A stretch of 64,000 nt of DNA, taken from assembly GCF_014837165.1 (NCBI RefSeq), contig NZ_JACSPM010000001.1, forward strand, positions 1,260,304 through 1,324,303, in the 5' to 3' direction. Positions 23,482-32,333 of this stretch are shown in pieces. The notes under the pieces are model-generated. The model saw nothing but the letters and a program-made list of their open reading frames with translations. It did not search any database and was not told the DNA's origin. A program made the translations under genes and the position numbers. The number at the start of each line of letters is the position of its first letter. The stretch's first letter is position 1. The stretch is from Microbacterium gallinarum. GTDB lineage: Bacteria > Actinomycetota > Actinomycetes > Actinomycetales > Microbacteriaceae.

Positions 23482-26400
23482 GTGTCGAATCTCGCCGTCC
23501 TCAGTCTCAAGAACCGTGCCCTGATCGCACTGATCACGATCGTCGCCGCGATCTTCGGCAGCCTCGCGCTCGTGAACCTCAAGCAGGAGCTCATCCCCTC
23601 GATCGAGTTCCCGGGGCTGATCGTCGTCTCGTCCTACCCCGGTGCATCGCCCGAGGTCGTCGCGACCGACGTCTCCAGCCCGATCGAGACCGCCATCCAG
23701 GGTGTCCCGGGGCTCGAGGCCAGCACGGCGACGAGCACGACGAACGCGTCGGTGATCCAGGCGTCGTTCTCGTACGGCACCGACCTTGCGACCGCCGAGC
23801 AGAAGATGACGCAGGCGATCAACCGCATCAAGGGCCAGCTGCCCGAGGGCGTCGAGCCGAATGTGCTGAGCGCGAGCATCGACGACTTCCCGGTGATCGC
23901 CCTCGCGGTGAGCGGGTTCGACGACGCCGAGTCGATCCAGGCCCAGCTCGAGGCGTCGATCGTGCCCGAGCTCGAAGACGTCGCCGGCGTCAACGCCGCC
24001 CAGGTCGTGGGCGGCGTGGGCGAGCGCGTCACCATCACGCCCGACGCGGCCGCGCTCGCCGAGGCGGGCTTCAGCCAGCAGGCGATCCGCGACGCCCTCG
24101 AGCAGAACGGCGTGCTCTTCCCCGGCGGCGAGATCACCGAGGACGGCGAGACGCTCACCGTGCAGACCGGCTCGAAGATCACCACGGTCGACGAGATCGC
24201 CGCGCTGCCGCTCGTGCCGGCGAACGCAGAGCAGATCGCGGCAGGCGTGACGACGATCGGCGGAGTCGCCGCCGTTGCGCAGGAGCAGGATCCGATCACG
24301 AGCATCTCGCGCGTGGACGGCGAGCCGGCGCTGACGATCGCCGTCACCAAGCTGCCCGCTGCCAACACCGTCGATGTCTCGCGTGGCGTGCTCGCCGTGC
24401 TGCCCGAGCTCGAGGAGACCCTCGGCGGCGCGGAGTTCACGGTCGTCTTCGATCAGGCCCCCTACATCCAGGAATCCATCGACACGCTCGCGAAGGAGGG
24501 CCTGCTCGGCCTCGTCTTCGCCGTGCTGGTGATCTTCGTGTTCCTGCTCTCGGTGCGGTCGACGCTGGTCGCGGCGATCTCGATCCCGACGAGCGTGCTC
24601 ATCACCTTCGTCGGCATCCAGGCGTTCGGGTACTCGCTCAACATCCTGACGCTCGGCGCCCTCACGATCGCGATCGGACGCGTTGTGGACGACTCGATCG
24701 TCGTCATCGAGAACATCAAGCGCCACTACGTCGGCGACGCCGACAAGGGCGACGCGATCCGCCGCGCGGTGCGCGAGGTCGCCGCGGCGATCACCGCGTC
24801 GACCATCACGACGGTCGCCGTGTTCGTGCCGATCGCGTTCGTCGGCGACGTCACCGGCGAGCTGTTCCGGCCGTTCGCCCTGACCGTGACGATCGCGATG
24901 ACGGCCTCGCTGCTGGTCGCCCTGACGATCGTGCCCGTGCTGGCGTACTGGTTCCTCAAGCCCGGCAAGCCGATCCTCGACGAGCAGGGCGCGGCGATCG
25001 ACCCCGAGGACCCTGCCGCGCCGCCGAGCCGACTGCAGAAGTCGTACCTGCCGATCCTGCGCTGGACGCTCAAGCACTCGTGGGTGACGCTGCTCCTCGC
25101 CGTGCTCGTGCTCGTGGGCACAGCGGCGGCCGCGCCGTTCATGAAGACGAACTTCCTCGGCGACTCCGGCCAGAACACCTTCACGATGACGCAGGACATC
25201 GGCCCCGCTCCGAGCCTCGACGCCGAGAGCGCCGCGGCCGCGGAGGTCGAAGAGGTGCTCCTCGGCATCGACGGCATCGAGACCGTGCAGGTGTCGATCG
25301 GCTCGAGCGGCTCGGCGCTGCGCGACGCGTTCGCGGGCGGCGGCACCGGCATCACGTACTCGATCACGACCGACCCTGCCGTCGACCAGGTCGCGCTGCG
25401 CCAGGAGGTGCAGGAAGCCGTCGCCGACCTCGAGGACGCCGGCCAGATCACCGTCTCGACCGCGCAGGGCGGCTTCGGATCGAACGACATCGAGATCGAT
25501 GTCACGGCGCCCGACTCCGAGACGCTCACCGAGGCGGCGGACGCCGTCGTCGCGGCCGTCGAGGGCGAGGATGGCGTCGGGCAGGTCTCGAGCAACCTCG
25601 CCGCGTCGCTGCCGTACATCGCCGTGACCGTCGACCGCGACGCCGCGGCGGAGCTCGGCCTGTCGGAGGTCGCCGTCGGCGCGCTCGTGTCGAACACGAT
25701 GCAGCCGCAGCGCATCGGCACCGTCGAGATCGACGACACGGCGCTCACGGTCTACCTCGCGGCCTCGGCGACCCCCGCCTCGCTCGAGGAGCTGCGGCAG
25801 CTCACGGTACCGAGCGCGCGCGGCCCGATCCCGCTCGAGCAGGTCGCGACCGTCGAGGAGAGCGTCGGCCCCACGTCGATCACGACCCAGCGCGGCCAGC
25901 GCACTGCGACCGTCACCGTGACGCCGTCCACGGACGACCTCGCGACGGCGTCAGCGAGCGTGACGCTCGCGCTCGAGGACGCCGATCTTCCCGCGTCGGC
26001 CGACGCGTCGCTCGGGGGCGTGGTCACGCAGCAGCAGGACGCCTTCTCGCAGCTCGGCCTCGCCCTGCTCGCCGCGATCCTGATCGTCTACATCGTGATG
26101 GTCGCGACGTTCAAGTCGCTCCGCCAGCCGCTGCTGCTGCTGATCTCGGTGCCGTTCGCGGCCACCGGCGCGATCCTGCTCCAGATCATCACGGGCGTGC
26201 CGCTCGGCGTCGCCTCGCTCATCGGTGTGCTGATGCTGATCGGCATCGTCGTGACGAACGCCATCGTGCTCGTCGACCTCGTGAACCAGTACCGCGAGAA
26301 GGGCCTCTCGGCCCACGATGCGACGGTCGCGGGCGGGTCGCGCCGTCTGCGGCCGATCCTCATGACGGCCCTCGCGACGATCTTCGCGCTGACCCCCATG

Positions 26401-27198
26401 GCCATGGGAATCACGGGTCAGGGCGGGTTCATCTCGCAGCCGCTCGCCATCGTCGTGATCGGTGGCCTGGTGTCGTCGACCGTGCTCACGCTGCTCGTGC
26501 TGCCCACGCTCTACAACCTCGTCGAGGGCGCCAAGGAGCGCCGCCTCGCCCGCCGTCGCGGTGACGGGGAGAGTGTCGCGTCGACCGGGTCGTCGACGGG
26601 CGGAGCGGATGCCGCGAGCCCCGCGCTCGTCGGAGCACCCGCGGGCGCTGCGGCGATGACGCGCCGCGAGCGGCGTGCGCTGGCCGTCGGCGCTGCGGCC
26701 CCGGTGGTCGTGGCGGAGGAGCCCGTCGCTGACGAGGAGTCCGAGGCAGCGGAGGCGACGTCTGCAGAGGCCGAGCCCGCGGTCGAGACCGAGCCCGTCG
26801 GCGATACCGTGCCCGCGGTCGAGACCGAGCCCGTGGTCGAGACCGAGCCCGTGGAGGACGATGGCGCAGAGGTCGACGCGCCTGTCGCCGAGGAGGAGCC
26901 GGTCGGCGAGACCGGGGGGCCGGCAGCTGACACCGAGGAGGAATCGGCTGCGGACGCGGACTCCGACACCGAGGCGGTCCCGGCTGCGGACGCGTACTCC
27001 GACATCGAGAGCGGATCGGATGCCGCATCCGACGACGCCGAGCCGGTGGCCGAGCCCGTAGAGGACGGCAGGCAGCCCGAGGCCGATTCGGTCGAGACCA
27101 CGGAGAACGCCGAGCACCCCGCCGACGGACACCCCGCCGACGGGCACTCCGAGGACGGGCACTCCGAGGACGACGCCGACCAGCACCGCGAGGAGTGA
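23482..27198 (+). CDS. RND-superfamily efflux transporter (AcrB/HAE1 type) with acidic C-terminal tail
   Basis: A 1238-residue resistance-nodulation-division pump. It has the twin six-helix halves with large extracytoplasmic loops; the proton-relay Asp pair is at D403-D404 in GRVVDDSIVVIENIKRH, and the second half carries LMLIGIVVTNAIVLVDL. It differs from the MmpL type usual in Actinobacteria and resembles the AcrB/SwrC class. Residues from about 1030 onward are a 200-residue, very acidic, low-complexity tail with ETEPV repeats and DGHSEDGHS near the end, expected in the cytoplasm. No adaptor or outer-membrane gene is nearby. The start is GTG 23482. Confidence 0.9.
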   Translation: MSNLAVLSLKNRALIALITIVAAIFGSLALVNLKQELIPSIEFPGLIVVSSYPGASPEVVATDVSSPIETAIQGVPGLEASTATSTTNASVIQASFSYGTDLATAEQKMTQAINRIKGQLPEGVEPNVLSASIDDFPVIALAVSGFDDAESIQAQLEASIVPELEDVAGVNAAQVVGGVGERVTITPDAAALAEAGFSQQAIRDALEQNGVLFPGGEITEDGETLTVQTGSKITTVDEIAALPLVPANAEQIAAGVTTIGGVAAVAQEQDPITSISRVDGEPALTIAVTKLPAANTVDVSRGVLAVLPELEETLGGAEFTVVFDQAPYIQESIDTLAKEGLLGLVFAVLVIFVFLLSVRSTLVAAISIPTSVLITFVGIQAFGYSLNILTLGALTIAIGRVVDDSIVVIENIKRHYVGDADKGDAIRRAVREVAAAITASTITTVAVFVPIAFVGDVTGELFRPFALTVTIAMTASLLVALTIVPVLAYWFLKPGKPILDEQGAAIDPEDPAAPPSRLQKSYLPILRWTLKHSWVTLLLAVLVLVGTAAAAPFMKTNFLGDSGQNTFTMTQDIGPAPSLDAESAAAAEVEEVLLGIDGIETVQVSIGSSGSALRDAFAGGGTGITYSITTDPAVDQVALRQEVQEAVADLEDAGQITVSTAQGGFGSNDIEIDVTAPDSETLTEAADAVVAAVEGEDGVGQVSSNLAASLPYIAVTVDRDAAAELGLSEVAVGALVSNTMQPQRIGTVEIDDTALTVYLAASATPASLEELRQLTVPSARGPIPLEQVATVEESVGPTSITTQRGQRTATVTVTPSTDDLATASASVTLALEDADLPASADASLGGVVTQQQDAFSQLGLALLAAILIVYIVMVATFKSLRQPLLLLISVPFAATGAILLQIITGVPLGVASLIGVLMLIGIVVTNAIVLVDLVNQYREKGLSAHDATVAGGSRRLRPILMTALATIFALTPMAMGITGQGGFISQPLAIVVIGGLVSSTVLTLLVLPTLYNLVEGAKERRLARRRGDGESVASTGSSTGGADAASPALVGAPAGAAAMTRRERRALAVGAAAPVVVAEEPVADEESEAAEATSAEAEPAVETEPVGDTVPAVETEPVVETEPVEDDGAEVDAPVAEEEPVGETGGPAADTEEESAADADSDTEAVPAADAYSDIESGSDAASDDAEPVAEPVEDGRQPEADSVETTENAEHPADGHPADGHSEDGHSEDDADQHREE

Positions 27199-27203
27199 CC
27201 CGG

Positions 27204-27228
27204 GGCGCCACCCGGTGCGGGTGGCGCC
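27204..27228. terminator. Hairpin terminator between convergent genes
   Basis: GGCGCCACCC at 27204-27213 pairs perfectly with 27219-27228 around a 5-nt loop, just after the RND stop codon and before the end of the convergent membrane-protein gene. Confidence 0.75.
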
Positions 27229-27232
27229 GGGA

Positions 27233-28312
27233 TCAGTCGCGTTGGCCGGCGACGCCGAGGAAGCGGATGAAGACGGCGATCCATCCGAAGATCAGCGCGA
27301 ACACGATGATCTCGAACGCGGTCAGCGAGAAGTAGCCCACTGCGGGCACGAACAGGATCACCGACAGCAGCGTCGCCCCGAGGAATGCCCACGACGAGAC
27401 GAAGTAGGTGCGCGGCATCCCTCTCAGCAGAATCGGCCCGCTGATGAGCAGCACCAGGAACATCGCCGCCATGCCCGAGGCTGACAGGTTGTGGAGGGCG
27501 AGGTTCACGTCGACGGGGAAGATGCCGACGCACGCGAGCATCACGCCCATCACGACGAACAGCGCCGGCACGACCTTCGCCCCGTGGGGGTGGGTGAGAA
27601 CGCCCGCTTCGGTGAGGGCGCTCATGTCGTTGGCGATGTAGACCGCGAACGTCGTCACGAGCAGTCCGCCGGCGATGAGCGTGCCGTTGAAGACCCAGCT
27701 CGACAGGTTGTCGAAGGTTCCGAGCTGGCTGAAGTGCACCATCCACCACTGCGGGTCCGGTGTGGTCACCATCGCGGTGAGCGTTCCGATCACGATGAAC
27801 GCCATGAGCAGCGACGACATGCGCTGCGTCGTCATGCGCGACACCGACAAGTACGCGATGTACGCCGTCAGGCCGAGGGTGACCGTCATGAGCACGACGG
27901 CCCAGAACACGATGACCGGCAGCCCGATGAACCCGAGGGCGAGCACACGGTACAGCGCGTACGTCGCGAGGAATGCGAGCACCGTGTGCACGATCACGAC
28001 CGAGATCGTGTTGACCGTGAACTTCCACGAGGGCAGGGTGCGTCGCCACTCCTGACCCGGCTGATTGCGCGTGCGCCAGTATCCGGCGGCCGAGACGACC
28101 GCGGCGACGACCGCTGACCCGCCGGCCGCCCAGAGCGCGAACGGATCGTCGTCCGCGAGGCTGAGCGAGGGGGCGACGAGCGCCACGACGAGGCCGTAGA
28201 GCGCGCCGAGGCCGCCGGCGCCGAGGGCGAGGTAGACCGCCTCGGACTCGGTGCGCCGAGTGGGGACCGGACCGGGGCCGTCGACTGCGGCCGCCGTACG
28301 TGGCGAGGTCAT
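27233..28312 (-). CDS. DUF998-like polytopic membrane protein
   Basis: A 359-residue protein with about nine membrane segments: two near the N-terminus (ALGAGGLGALYGLVVALV, AVVAAVVSAAGYW) and a C-terminal DUF998-like core containing WWMVHFSQLGTFDNLSSWVFNG. The function of DUF998 is unknown. Its core is clearly related to the membrane protein encoded about 1 kb upstream on the same strand (29742 leftwards), so the two are paralogues. ATG 28312 follows a TACACT box by 6 nt. Confidence 0.82.
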   Translation of the reverse strand: MTSPRTAAAVDGPGPVPTRRTESEAVYLALGAGGLGALYGLVVALVAPSLSLADDDPFALWAAGGSAVVAAVVSAAGYWRTRNQPGQEWRRTLPSWKFTVNTISVVIVHTVLAFLATYALYRVLALGFIGLPVIVFWAVVLMTVTLGLTAYIAYLSVSRMTTQRMSSLLMAFIVIGTLTAMVTTPDPQWWMVHFSQLGTFDNLSSWVFNGTLIAGGLLVTTFAVYIANDMSALTEAGVLTHPHGAKVVPALFVVMGVMLACVGIFPVDVNLALHNLSASGMAAMFLVLLISGPILLRGMPRTYFVSSWAFLGATLLSVILFVPAVGYFSLTAFEIIVFALIFGWIAVFIRFLGVAGQRD

Positions 28313-28318
28313 GGCGTC

Positions 28319-28324
28319 AGTGTA
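28319..28324 (-). promoter_or_regulatory. Candidate -10 box of the DUF998-like gene (leaderless)
   Basis: TACACT on the minus strand ends 6 nt before ATG 28312. Confidence 0.6.
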
Positions 28325-28393
28325 GGACGGCGGGATGCCGCGTCGTCGCTACGCGCGCGGGGGATGTCGCGAGGCGGTGCCGGTCGCGGAGTG

Positions 28394-29029
28394 TCAGCCG
28401 GCGCGGTGCAGCCACGGGCGCAGCAGGCGCGTGACCCAGGGCAGCACGAGGTAGGTCATGATCGGCGTCAGCAGCAGGGTCGCGAGGAGGACGCGTGCGA
28501 CGAGAGGCCAGTCGCCGAAGCCGGGGACGAAGCCGAGCAGCCACGAGGCGAGCAGGTTCGTGGGGAAGAAGCCGAGCCAGATGGCGACGGCCTGCTTCCA
28601 CCGGGGCGGTGCTGCGGGGATCGGCTGCTGGATCGGGCCGGTCGCGGCTGCGGCATCCGATCGCTGTCCCGATTCAGGGCGCTCGACGTGAGTCGCGAAG
28701 GAAGCATCGAACCAGCCCTCGATGCCGGTGCGGCGCTCGACGCGGACCTCACTCGCGAATGCGCGGCCCGAGTCGAGCCACCACTCGCGCTGGGGCGACT
28801 GCTCCCACGCTTCGAGGGTCGGGATGTCGCGGAAGCGGTAGAGCATGTACCAGAGGTCGCTCCCCTCGCCGGCCCTGACCCAGCCCGAGCCGAGGAACCC
28901 CGCGAAACCGGTCGCGAGATCTGTGCCGGCCTGCATCCAGCTGGTCGCCTCGACGGCGCGGGACGGGTCGATCCGGCGTTCGATCGCGACGGTGATGGGG
29001 TGGGCCGCGGATTCTGCCATGTCGTCCAT
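28394..29029 (-). CDS. Antibiotic-biosynthesis-monooxygenase-like domain protein with two TM segments
   Basis: A 211-residue protein (208 if ATG 29020 is used). Residues 8-110 look like an ABM dimeric alpha-beta barrel (PITVAIERRIDP, SDLWYMLYRFRDIPTLEAWEQS, EWWLDSG). The C-terminal third holds two membrane segments (about 145-165 and 175-200). This pairing of an ABM domain with a membrane anchor is found in several Actinobacteria, but the substrate is unknown. ATG 29029 lies where the preceding DUF998-like frame would be expected to stop, which suggests translational coupling. The upstream frame nevertheless runs straight through this gene. Confidence 0.78.
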   Translation of the reverse strand: MDDMAESAAHPITVAIERRIDPSRAVEATSWMQAGTDLATGFAGFLGSGWVRAGEGSDLWYMLYRFRDIPTLEAWEQSPQREWWLDSGRAFASEVRVERRTGIEGWFDASFATHVERPESGQRSDAAAATGPIQQPIPAAPPRWKQAVAIWLGFFPTNLLASWLLGFVPGFGDWPLVARVLLATLLLTPIMTYLVLPWVTRLLRPWLHRAG

Positions 29030-29742
29030 TCCACACGATCGGCGGACACCGTCGCGGCGGCCTGGGTGAACAGGGAGTCCTCGGCGGGGTGCGTGCACGC
29101 GGCGAGCACGCGCGGCAGCACGATCAGCCACGCGCCGACCGACGCGAACCCGAAGAACTCGAAGCAGGCGAGGGTGATGACACCGGACGTGAGCAGGACC
29201 ATTCCCGAGGCGAGCAGGGCGACGCAGCCGCTCGAGGCCACGCGGAACACGCGGGTGAAGCCGGGGATGCCGAGGCTCCACGCCACGATGGCGAGGAGCG
29301 AGAGGCCGAGGCCGGCCGCGGCGAGGTCGTGCAGCTCGGTGCTGACGGTGAGGGGGATGAGGCCGACGACCGTGAGGTGCAGGCCGGCCGAGATCACCGC
29401 CGTGCGGAAGGCCCGCGACACCACGCGGTGGGTGGACCGGGGGAGGACGGTGACGACGACGACGCCGTAGGTGGCGAGCAGGAAGCCGGCGATGATCGCG
29501 GTGGAGTTGAAGACGTGGGCGGAGAAGTCGTCGAACGTGCCGAGCTGCGAGAAGTGCAGCTGCCACCACAGCGGATCGCGGGTGGTGAGCACGGCGACGA
29601 GCACGCCGGCGACGAGCGCGGTGATCGCACCACGGCTGAAGTGGTGCGCGCTATGCGGCGGGTGCTCCCGTGCGGAGAGCACCCCGGCGGTCGGTATGGC
29701 GCTTGAGCGCTCGGGCGGTGCGAGGAGGGTCAACGTACTCAC
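28468..29742 (-). CDS. DUF998-like membrane protein, stop codon apparently lost
   Basis: From GTG 29742 to about 29030 the frame encodes a convincing DUF998-like membrane protein, with LWWQLHFSQLGTFDDFSAHVFNSTAIIAG matching the paralogue at 27233-28312. Near the point where the paralogue ends (about 29030) there is no stop. The frame continues to 28468 inside the ABM gene in another phase, where the translation becomes Arg/Ser/Pro-rich and looks non-coding. A TGA-to-TGG change or an indel near 29026 would explain this. The true protein is probably about 238 residues. The start is uncertain; a TATCGG box lies about 20 nt upstream. Confidence 0.55.
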   Translation of the reverse strand: MSTLTLLAPPERSSAIPTAGVLSAREHPPHSAHHFSRGAITALVAGVLVAVLTTRDPLWWQLHFSQLGTFDDFSAHVFNSTAIIAGFLLATYGVVVVTVLPRSTHRVVSRAFRTAVISAGLHLTVVGLIPLTVSTELHDLAAAGLGLSLLAIVAWSLGIPGFTRVFRVASSGCVALLASGMVLLTSGVITLACFEFFGFASVGAWLIVLPRVLAACTHPAEDSLFTQAAATVSADRVEWTTWQNPRPTPSPSRSNAGSTRPAPSRRPAGCRPAQISRPVSRGSSARAGSGPARGATSGTCSTASATSRPSKRGSSRPSASGGSTRAAHSRVRSASSAAPASRAGSMLPSRLTSSALNRDSDRMPQPRPARSSSRSPQHRPGGSRPSPSGSASSPRTCSPRGCSASSPASATGLSSHASSSRPCC

Positions 29743-30145
29743 GTTCTCTATGTGCGCCGATACTCCGAACACGCCGACCCCCCAAGCCGTACGCCTCGGA
29801 GATCGTCGCGCTAACGCGGACTTGATCCCCAGATCGCGAATGAACCGCTGGGCATATGATAACGCCCTGTACATGAGAACCTGCAAGGTGTGTGGTTTTA
29901 CCACCGGCGAGTTCTCAGACGCGTCCGATATTCTCGACGGGTCGGCTCTGGACACCGCGCAGTGCGCGCGGATGGGTTTGTGAGTCCAAGGGGCCGATGG
30001 TGGAGACGATTCCGTCTCGACGACCATCAATCGAATGGCCCCCGGCCGACGACAGTCCGGGTTACTCCACGCCGCCAGAGCGGCATCGCACGCGTGCGAT
30101 CTTCAGGAGCGCTGTTCTCACGGAACAACCCAGAAGGACACCACC
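29743..30145 (+). promoter_or_regulatory. Long leader region of the DEAD-box helicase gene
   Basis: This 403-nt gap has no normal gene. TATGAT at 29855-29860 is a good -10 candidate for the helicase, which would give a leader of about 280 nt. The first part is AT-richer than its surroundings. It contains a 36-codon ATG frame (29873-29983) with a CxxC pair and rare codons (AGA, TCA, ATT, TTG), followed by a three-tier hairpin at 29990-30042. Long structured leaders are common on cold-shock helicase genes, so post-transcriptional control is plausible. Confidence 0.5.
29990..30042 (+). promoter_or_regulatory. Three-tier RNA hairpin in the helicase leader
   Basis: Three nested perfect pairings are visible: GGGGCC (29990-29995) with GGCCCC (30037-30042), ATGGT (29997-30001) with ACCAT (30023-30027), and GAGACG (30003-30008) with CGTCTC (30013-30018) around a 4-nt loop. 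It follows the stop of the 36-codon frame by about 6 nt. Confidence 0.5.
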
Positions 30146-32269
30146 ATGCCCAAGAGCAAGAAGCCGGCAGGCGGCCGCCCCGCCAAGAACTTCGAGCCGC
30201 GCTACGGGGCCAAGACGAGCTTCCAGGACCGCAAGCGTCGCCCGGGTGACGCCTCCGCCGGCAAGCCCGGCAGCAAGAGCCCGAGCCATCGGGGCTATCG
30301 CCCCGAGGAGTCGACGGATGCTGCGCCCAAGCGCCGCTGGTCTGCCCAGGAGCGCGCGGGCCGCGACCAGGCACGCGGCATCCGCACCCACTCGGGCGCC
30401 GGTCGTGACGACCGCGCTCGCCGCGACGACCGTCCGGCCCGTTCGTTCGATGACCGGCCGAAGCGTTCGTTCGACGACCGGCCGAAGCGTTCGTTCGAGG
30501 ACCGGCCGAAGCGTTCGTTCGACGACCGGCCGAAGCGTTCGTTCGAGGACCGTCCGCCCCGTTCGAACGACGACCGTCCGCATCGCGATGACCGCAGCGG
30601 ACGCCCCGCCTACCTCGACCGCGTCGACCGCGATGACCGCCGCTCGTTCGGCGACGCCCGCCCGTCGTACCGCCGTGACGACCGTCCGGCTCGCTCGTAC
30701 GATGACCGTCCGCGCCGTGATGACCGTCCGGCCCGCTCGTACGATGACCGCCCGCGCCGTGACGACCGTCCGGCCCGTTCGTTCGAGGACCGGCCGAAGC
30801 GCGCCTACGACGACCGTCCGGCCCGTTCGTTCGAGGACCGGCCGAAGCGCGCCTACGATGACCGTCCGGCCCGTTCGTTCGAGGACCGGCCGAAGCGCGC
30901 CTACGACGACCGTCCGCGCCGTGACGACCGTCCGGCTCGCTCGTACGACGACCGTCCGCGTCGCGATGCCCGTCCGGCTCGGTCGGATTGGAATGCGCCC
31001 GCCCGCACGGCCGCGCACGAAGCGCACGTCGACGTCGTGCACGAGCGCCTGCAGGCCGAGGCCGTGCAGGCCGGCGAGGTCGCCGATGTGACGTTCACAG
31101 ACCTGGGTCTCGGCGACAACATCGTCCGCACGCTCGCCGACCTCGGTGCGGCGACGCCGTTCCCGATCCAGGCCGCCACGATCACGCCGATCCTCGAGGG
31201 CAAGGACGTGCTCGCGCGCGGCCGCACCGGCTCGGGCAAGACGATCGCGTTCGGCGCTCCGCTCGTCGAGAGCGTCCTGCGCTCGCAGGCGGGTCAGCGT
31301 CGTGAGTTCGGCCGCGCGCCGAAGGCGCTCATCCTCGCCCCCACGCGCGAGCTCGCGCTGCAGATCGACCGCACGATCCAGCCGATCGCCCGCAGCGTCG
31401 GCCTCTTCACCACGCAGATCTACGGCGGTGTGCCGCAGGGTCGCCAGGTCGGTGCGCTCAAGAAGGGCGTGGACATCATCATCGGCACCCCGGGGCGCAT
31501 CGAGGACCTCGTGAATCAGGGCAAGCTCGACCTGTCGGAGATCCGCATCGCGGTGCTCGACGAGGCCGACCACATGTGCGAGCTGGGCTTCCTCGAGCCG
31601 GTTCAGCGCATCCTGCGTCATACGGCCGACGGCAGCCAGAAGCTGCTCTTCTCGGCGACGCTCGACCGAGAGGTCGCGGCGCTGGTCGACGAGTTCCTCG
31701 TCGAGCCTGCCGTCTACGAAGTGGCGGGCGAGGATCAGGACTCCGGCACCATCGATCACCGCGTGCTGGTCATCGAGCACCGCGACAAGGCCGAGATCCT
31801 CGAGTCGCTCGTCGAGCGCGAGGGCAAGACCCTCGTCTTCGCCCGGACGCGCGCGTACGCCGAGATGCTCGCCGAGCAGTTCGACGACGCGGGCATCCGC
31901 GCGCTCGCCCTGCACGGCGACCTCAATCAGGCCAAGCGCACGCGCAACCTGGAGCGACTGACGTCGGGCCGGGTGCAGGTGCTGGTCGCCACGGACGTCG
32001 CGGCACGCGGCATCCATGTCGACGACATCGACCTCGTGGTGCAGGCCGACGCTCCCGACGAGTACAAGACGTACCTGCACCGCTCGGGCCGCACCGGCCG
32101 TGCCGGGCGCTCGGGCACCGTCGTCACGCTGATCACCCGTCAGCGCCGTCGCCGCATGACGGAGCTCCTCGACCGCGCTGAGATCGACGCGCCCTTCGAT
32201 GAGGTGCGCCCCGGCGATGACCTGATCGAAGAGCTGAGCGGTCGCCAGCTGTCGAACGTCGACGCGTAG
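30146..32269 (+). CDS. DEAD-box RNA helicase with repetitive DDRP-rich N-terminal extension
   Basis: A 707-residue ATP-dependent RNA helicase, probably acting in ribosome assembly or cold adaptation. Residues 1-92 are basic; residues 93-281 are a tandem repeat of units such as DDRPKRSF, EDRPKRAY and DDRPRRDD, expected to be disordered and RNA-binding. The helicase core follows: Q-motif FPIQAATI, Walker A GRTGSGKT (from 359), PTRELALQ, TPGRIEDL, the DEAD box in VLDEADHM, SAT in LFSATL, and HRSGRTGRAGR. An AGAAGGA site precedes ATG 30146; upstream frame extensions lack support. Confidence 0.93.
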   Translation: MPKSKKPAGGRPAKNFEPRYGAKTSFQDRKRRPGDASAGKPGSKSPSHRGYRPEESTDAAPKRRWSAQERAGRDQARGIRTHSGAGRDDRARRDDRPARSFDDRPKRSFDDRPKRSFEDRPKRSFDDRPKRSFEDRPPRSNDDRPHRDDRSGRPAYLDRVDRDDRRSFGDARPSYRRDDRPARSYDDRPRRDDRPARSYDDRPRRDDRPARSFEDRPKRAYDDRPARSFEDRPKRAYDDRPARSFEDRPKRAYDDRPRRDDRPARSYDDRPRRDARPARSDWNAPARTAAHEAHVDVVHERLQAEAVQAGEVADVTFTDLGLGDNIVRTLADLGAATPFPIQAATITPILEGKDVLARGRTGSGKTIAFGAPLVESVLRSQAGQRREFGRAPKALILAPTRELALQIDRTIQPIARSVGLFTTQIYGGVPQGRQVGALKKGVDIIIGTPGRIEDLVNQGKLDLSEIRIAVLDEADHMCELGFLEPVQRILRHTADGSQKLLFSATLDREVAALVDEFLVEPAVYEVAGEDQDSGTIDHRVLVIEHRDKAEILESLVEREGKTLVFARTRAYAEMLAEQFDDAGIRALALHGDLNQAKRTRNLERLTSGRVQVLVATDVAARGIHVDDIDLVVQADAPDEYKTYLHRSGRTGRAGRSGTVVTLITRQRRRRMTELLDRAEIDAPFDEVRPGDDLIEELSGRQLSNVDA
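30430..30985 (+). repeat. In-frame degenerate tandem repeat in the helicase gene
   Basis: About twenty near-identical units of 24-27 bp built on GACGACCGTCCG or GAGGACCGGCCG with linking CGTTCGTTC or CGCGCCTAC. The third-position changes are few, so the units are recent or homogenised, and copy number is likely to vary between strains. Confidence 0.85.
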
Positions 32270-32281
32270 CAGCACTGCCGC

Positions 32282-32314
32282 AAAGGCCCGATCCCCGCAA
32301 CGGGGTCGGGCCTT
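32282..32314 (+). terminator. Rho-independent terminator of the helicase gene
   Basis: AAAGGCCCGA-T-CCCC pairs with GGGG-TCGGGCCTTT around GCAAC with one bulged T, ending in TTTT. This is the most classical intrinsic terminator in the window and starts 12 nt after the stop codon. Confidence 0.9.
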
Positions 32315-32333
32315 TTGCCTGCTCGGGCGCGGG

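Noticed and set aside
30430-30985. Repeat tract considered as a CRISPR array
   Set aside because: The units are in frame within a coding region, contiguous and degenerate, with no unique spacers and no cas genes.
30062-32275. 737-codon frame antisense to the DEAD-box helicase
   Set aside because: The repeated TVVVRASRT-like translation only mirrors the DDRP repeats; the sense strand has all helicase motifs.
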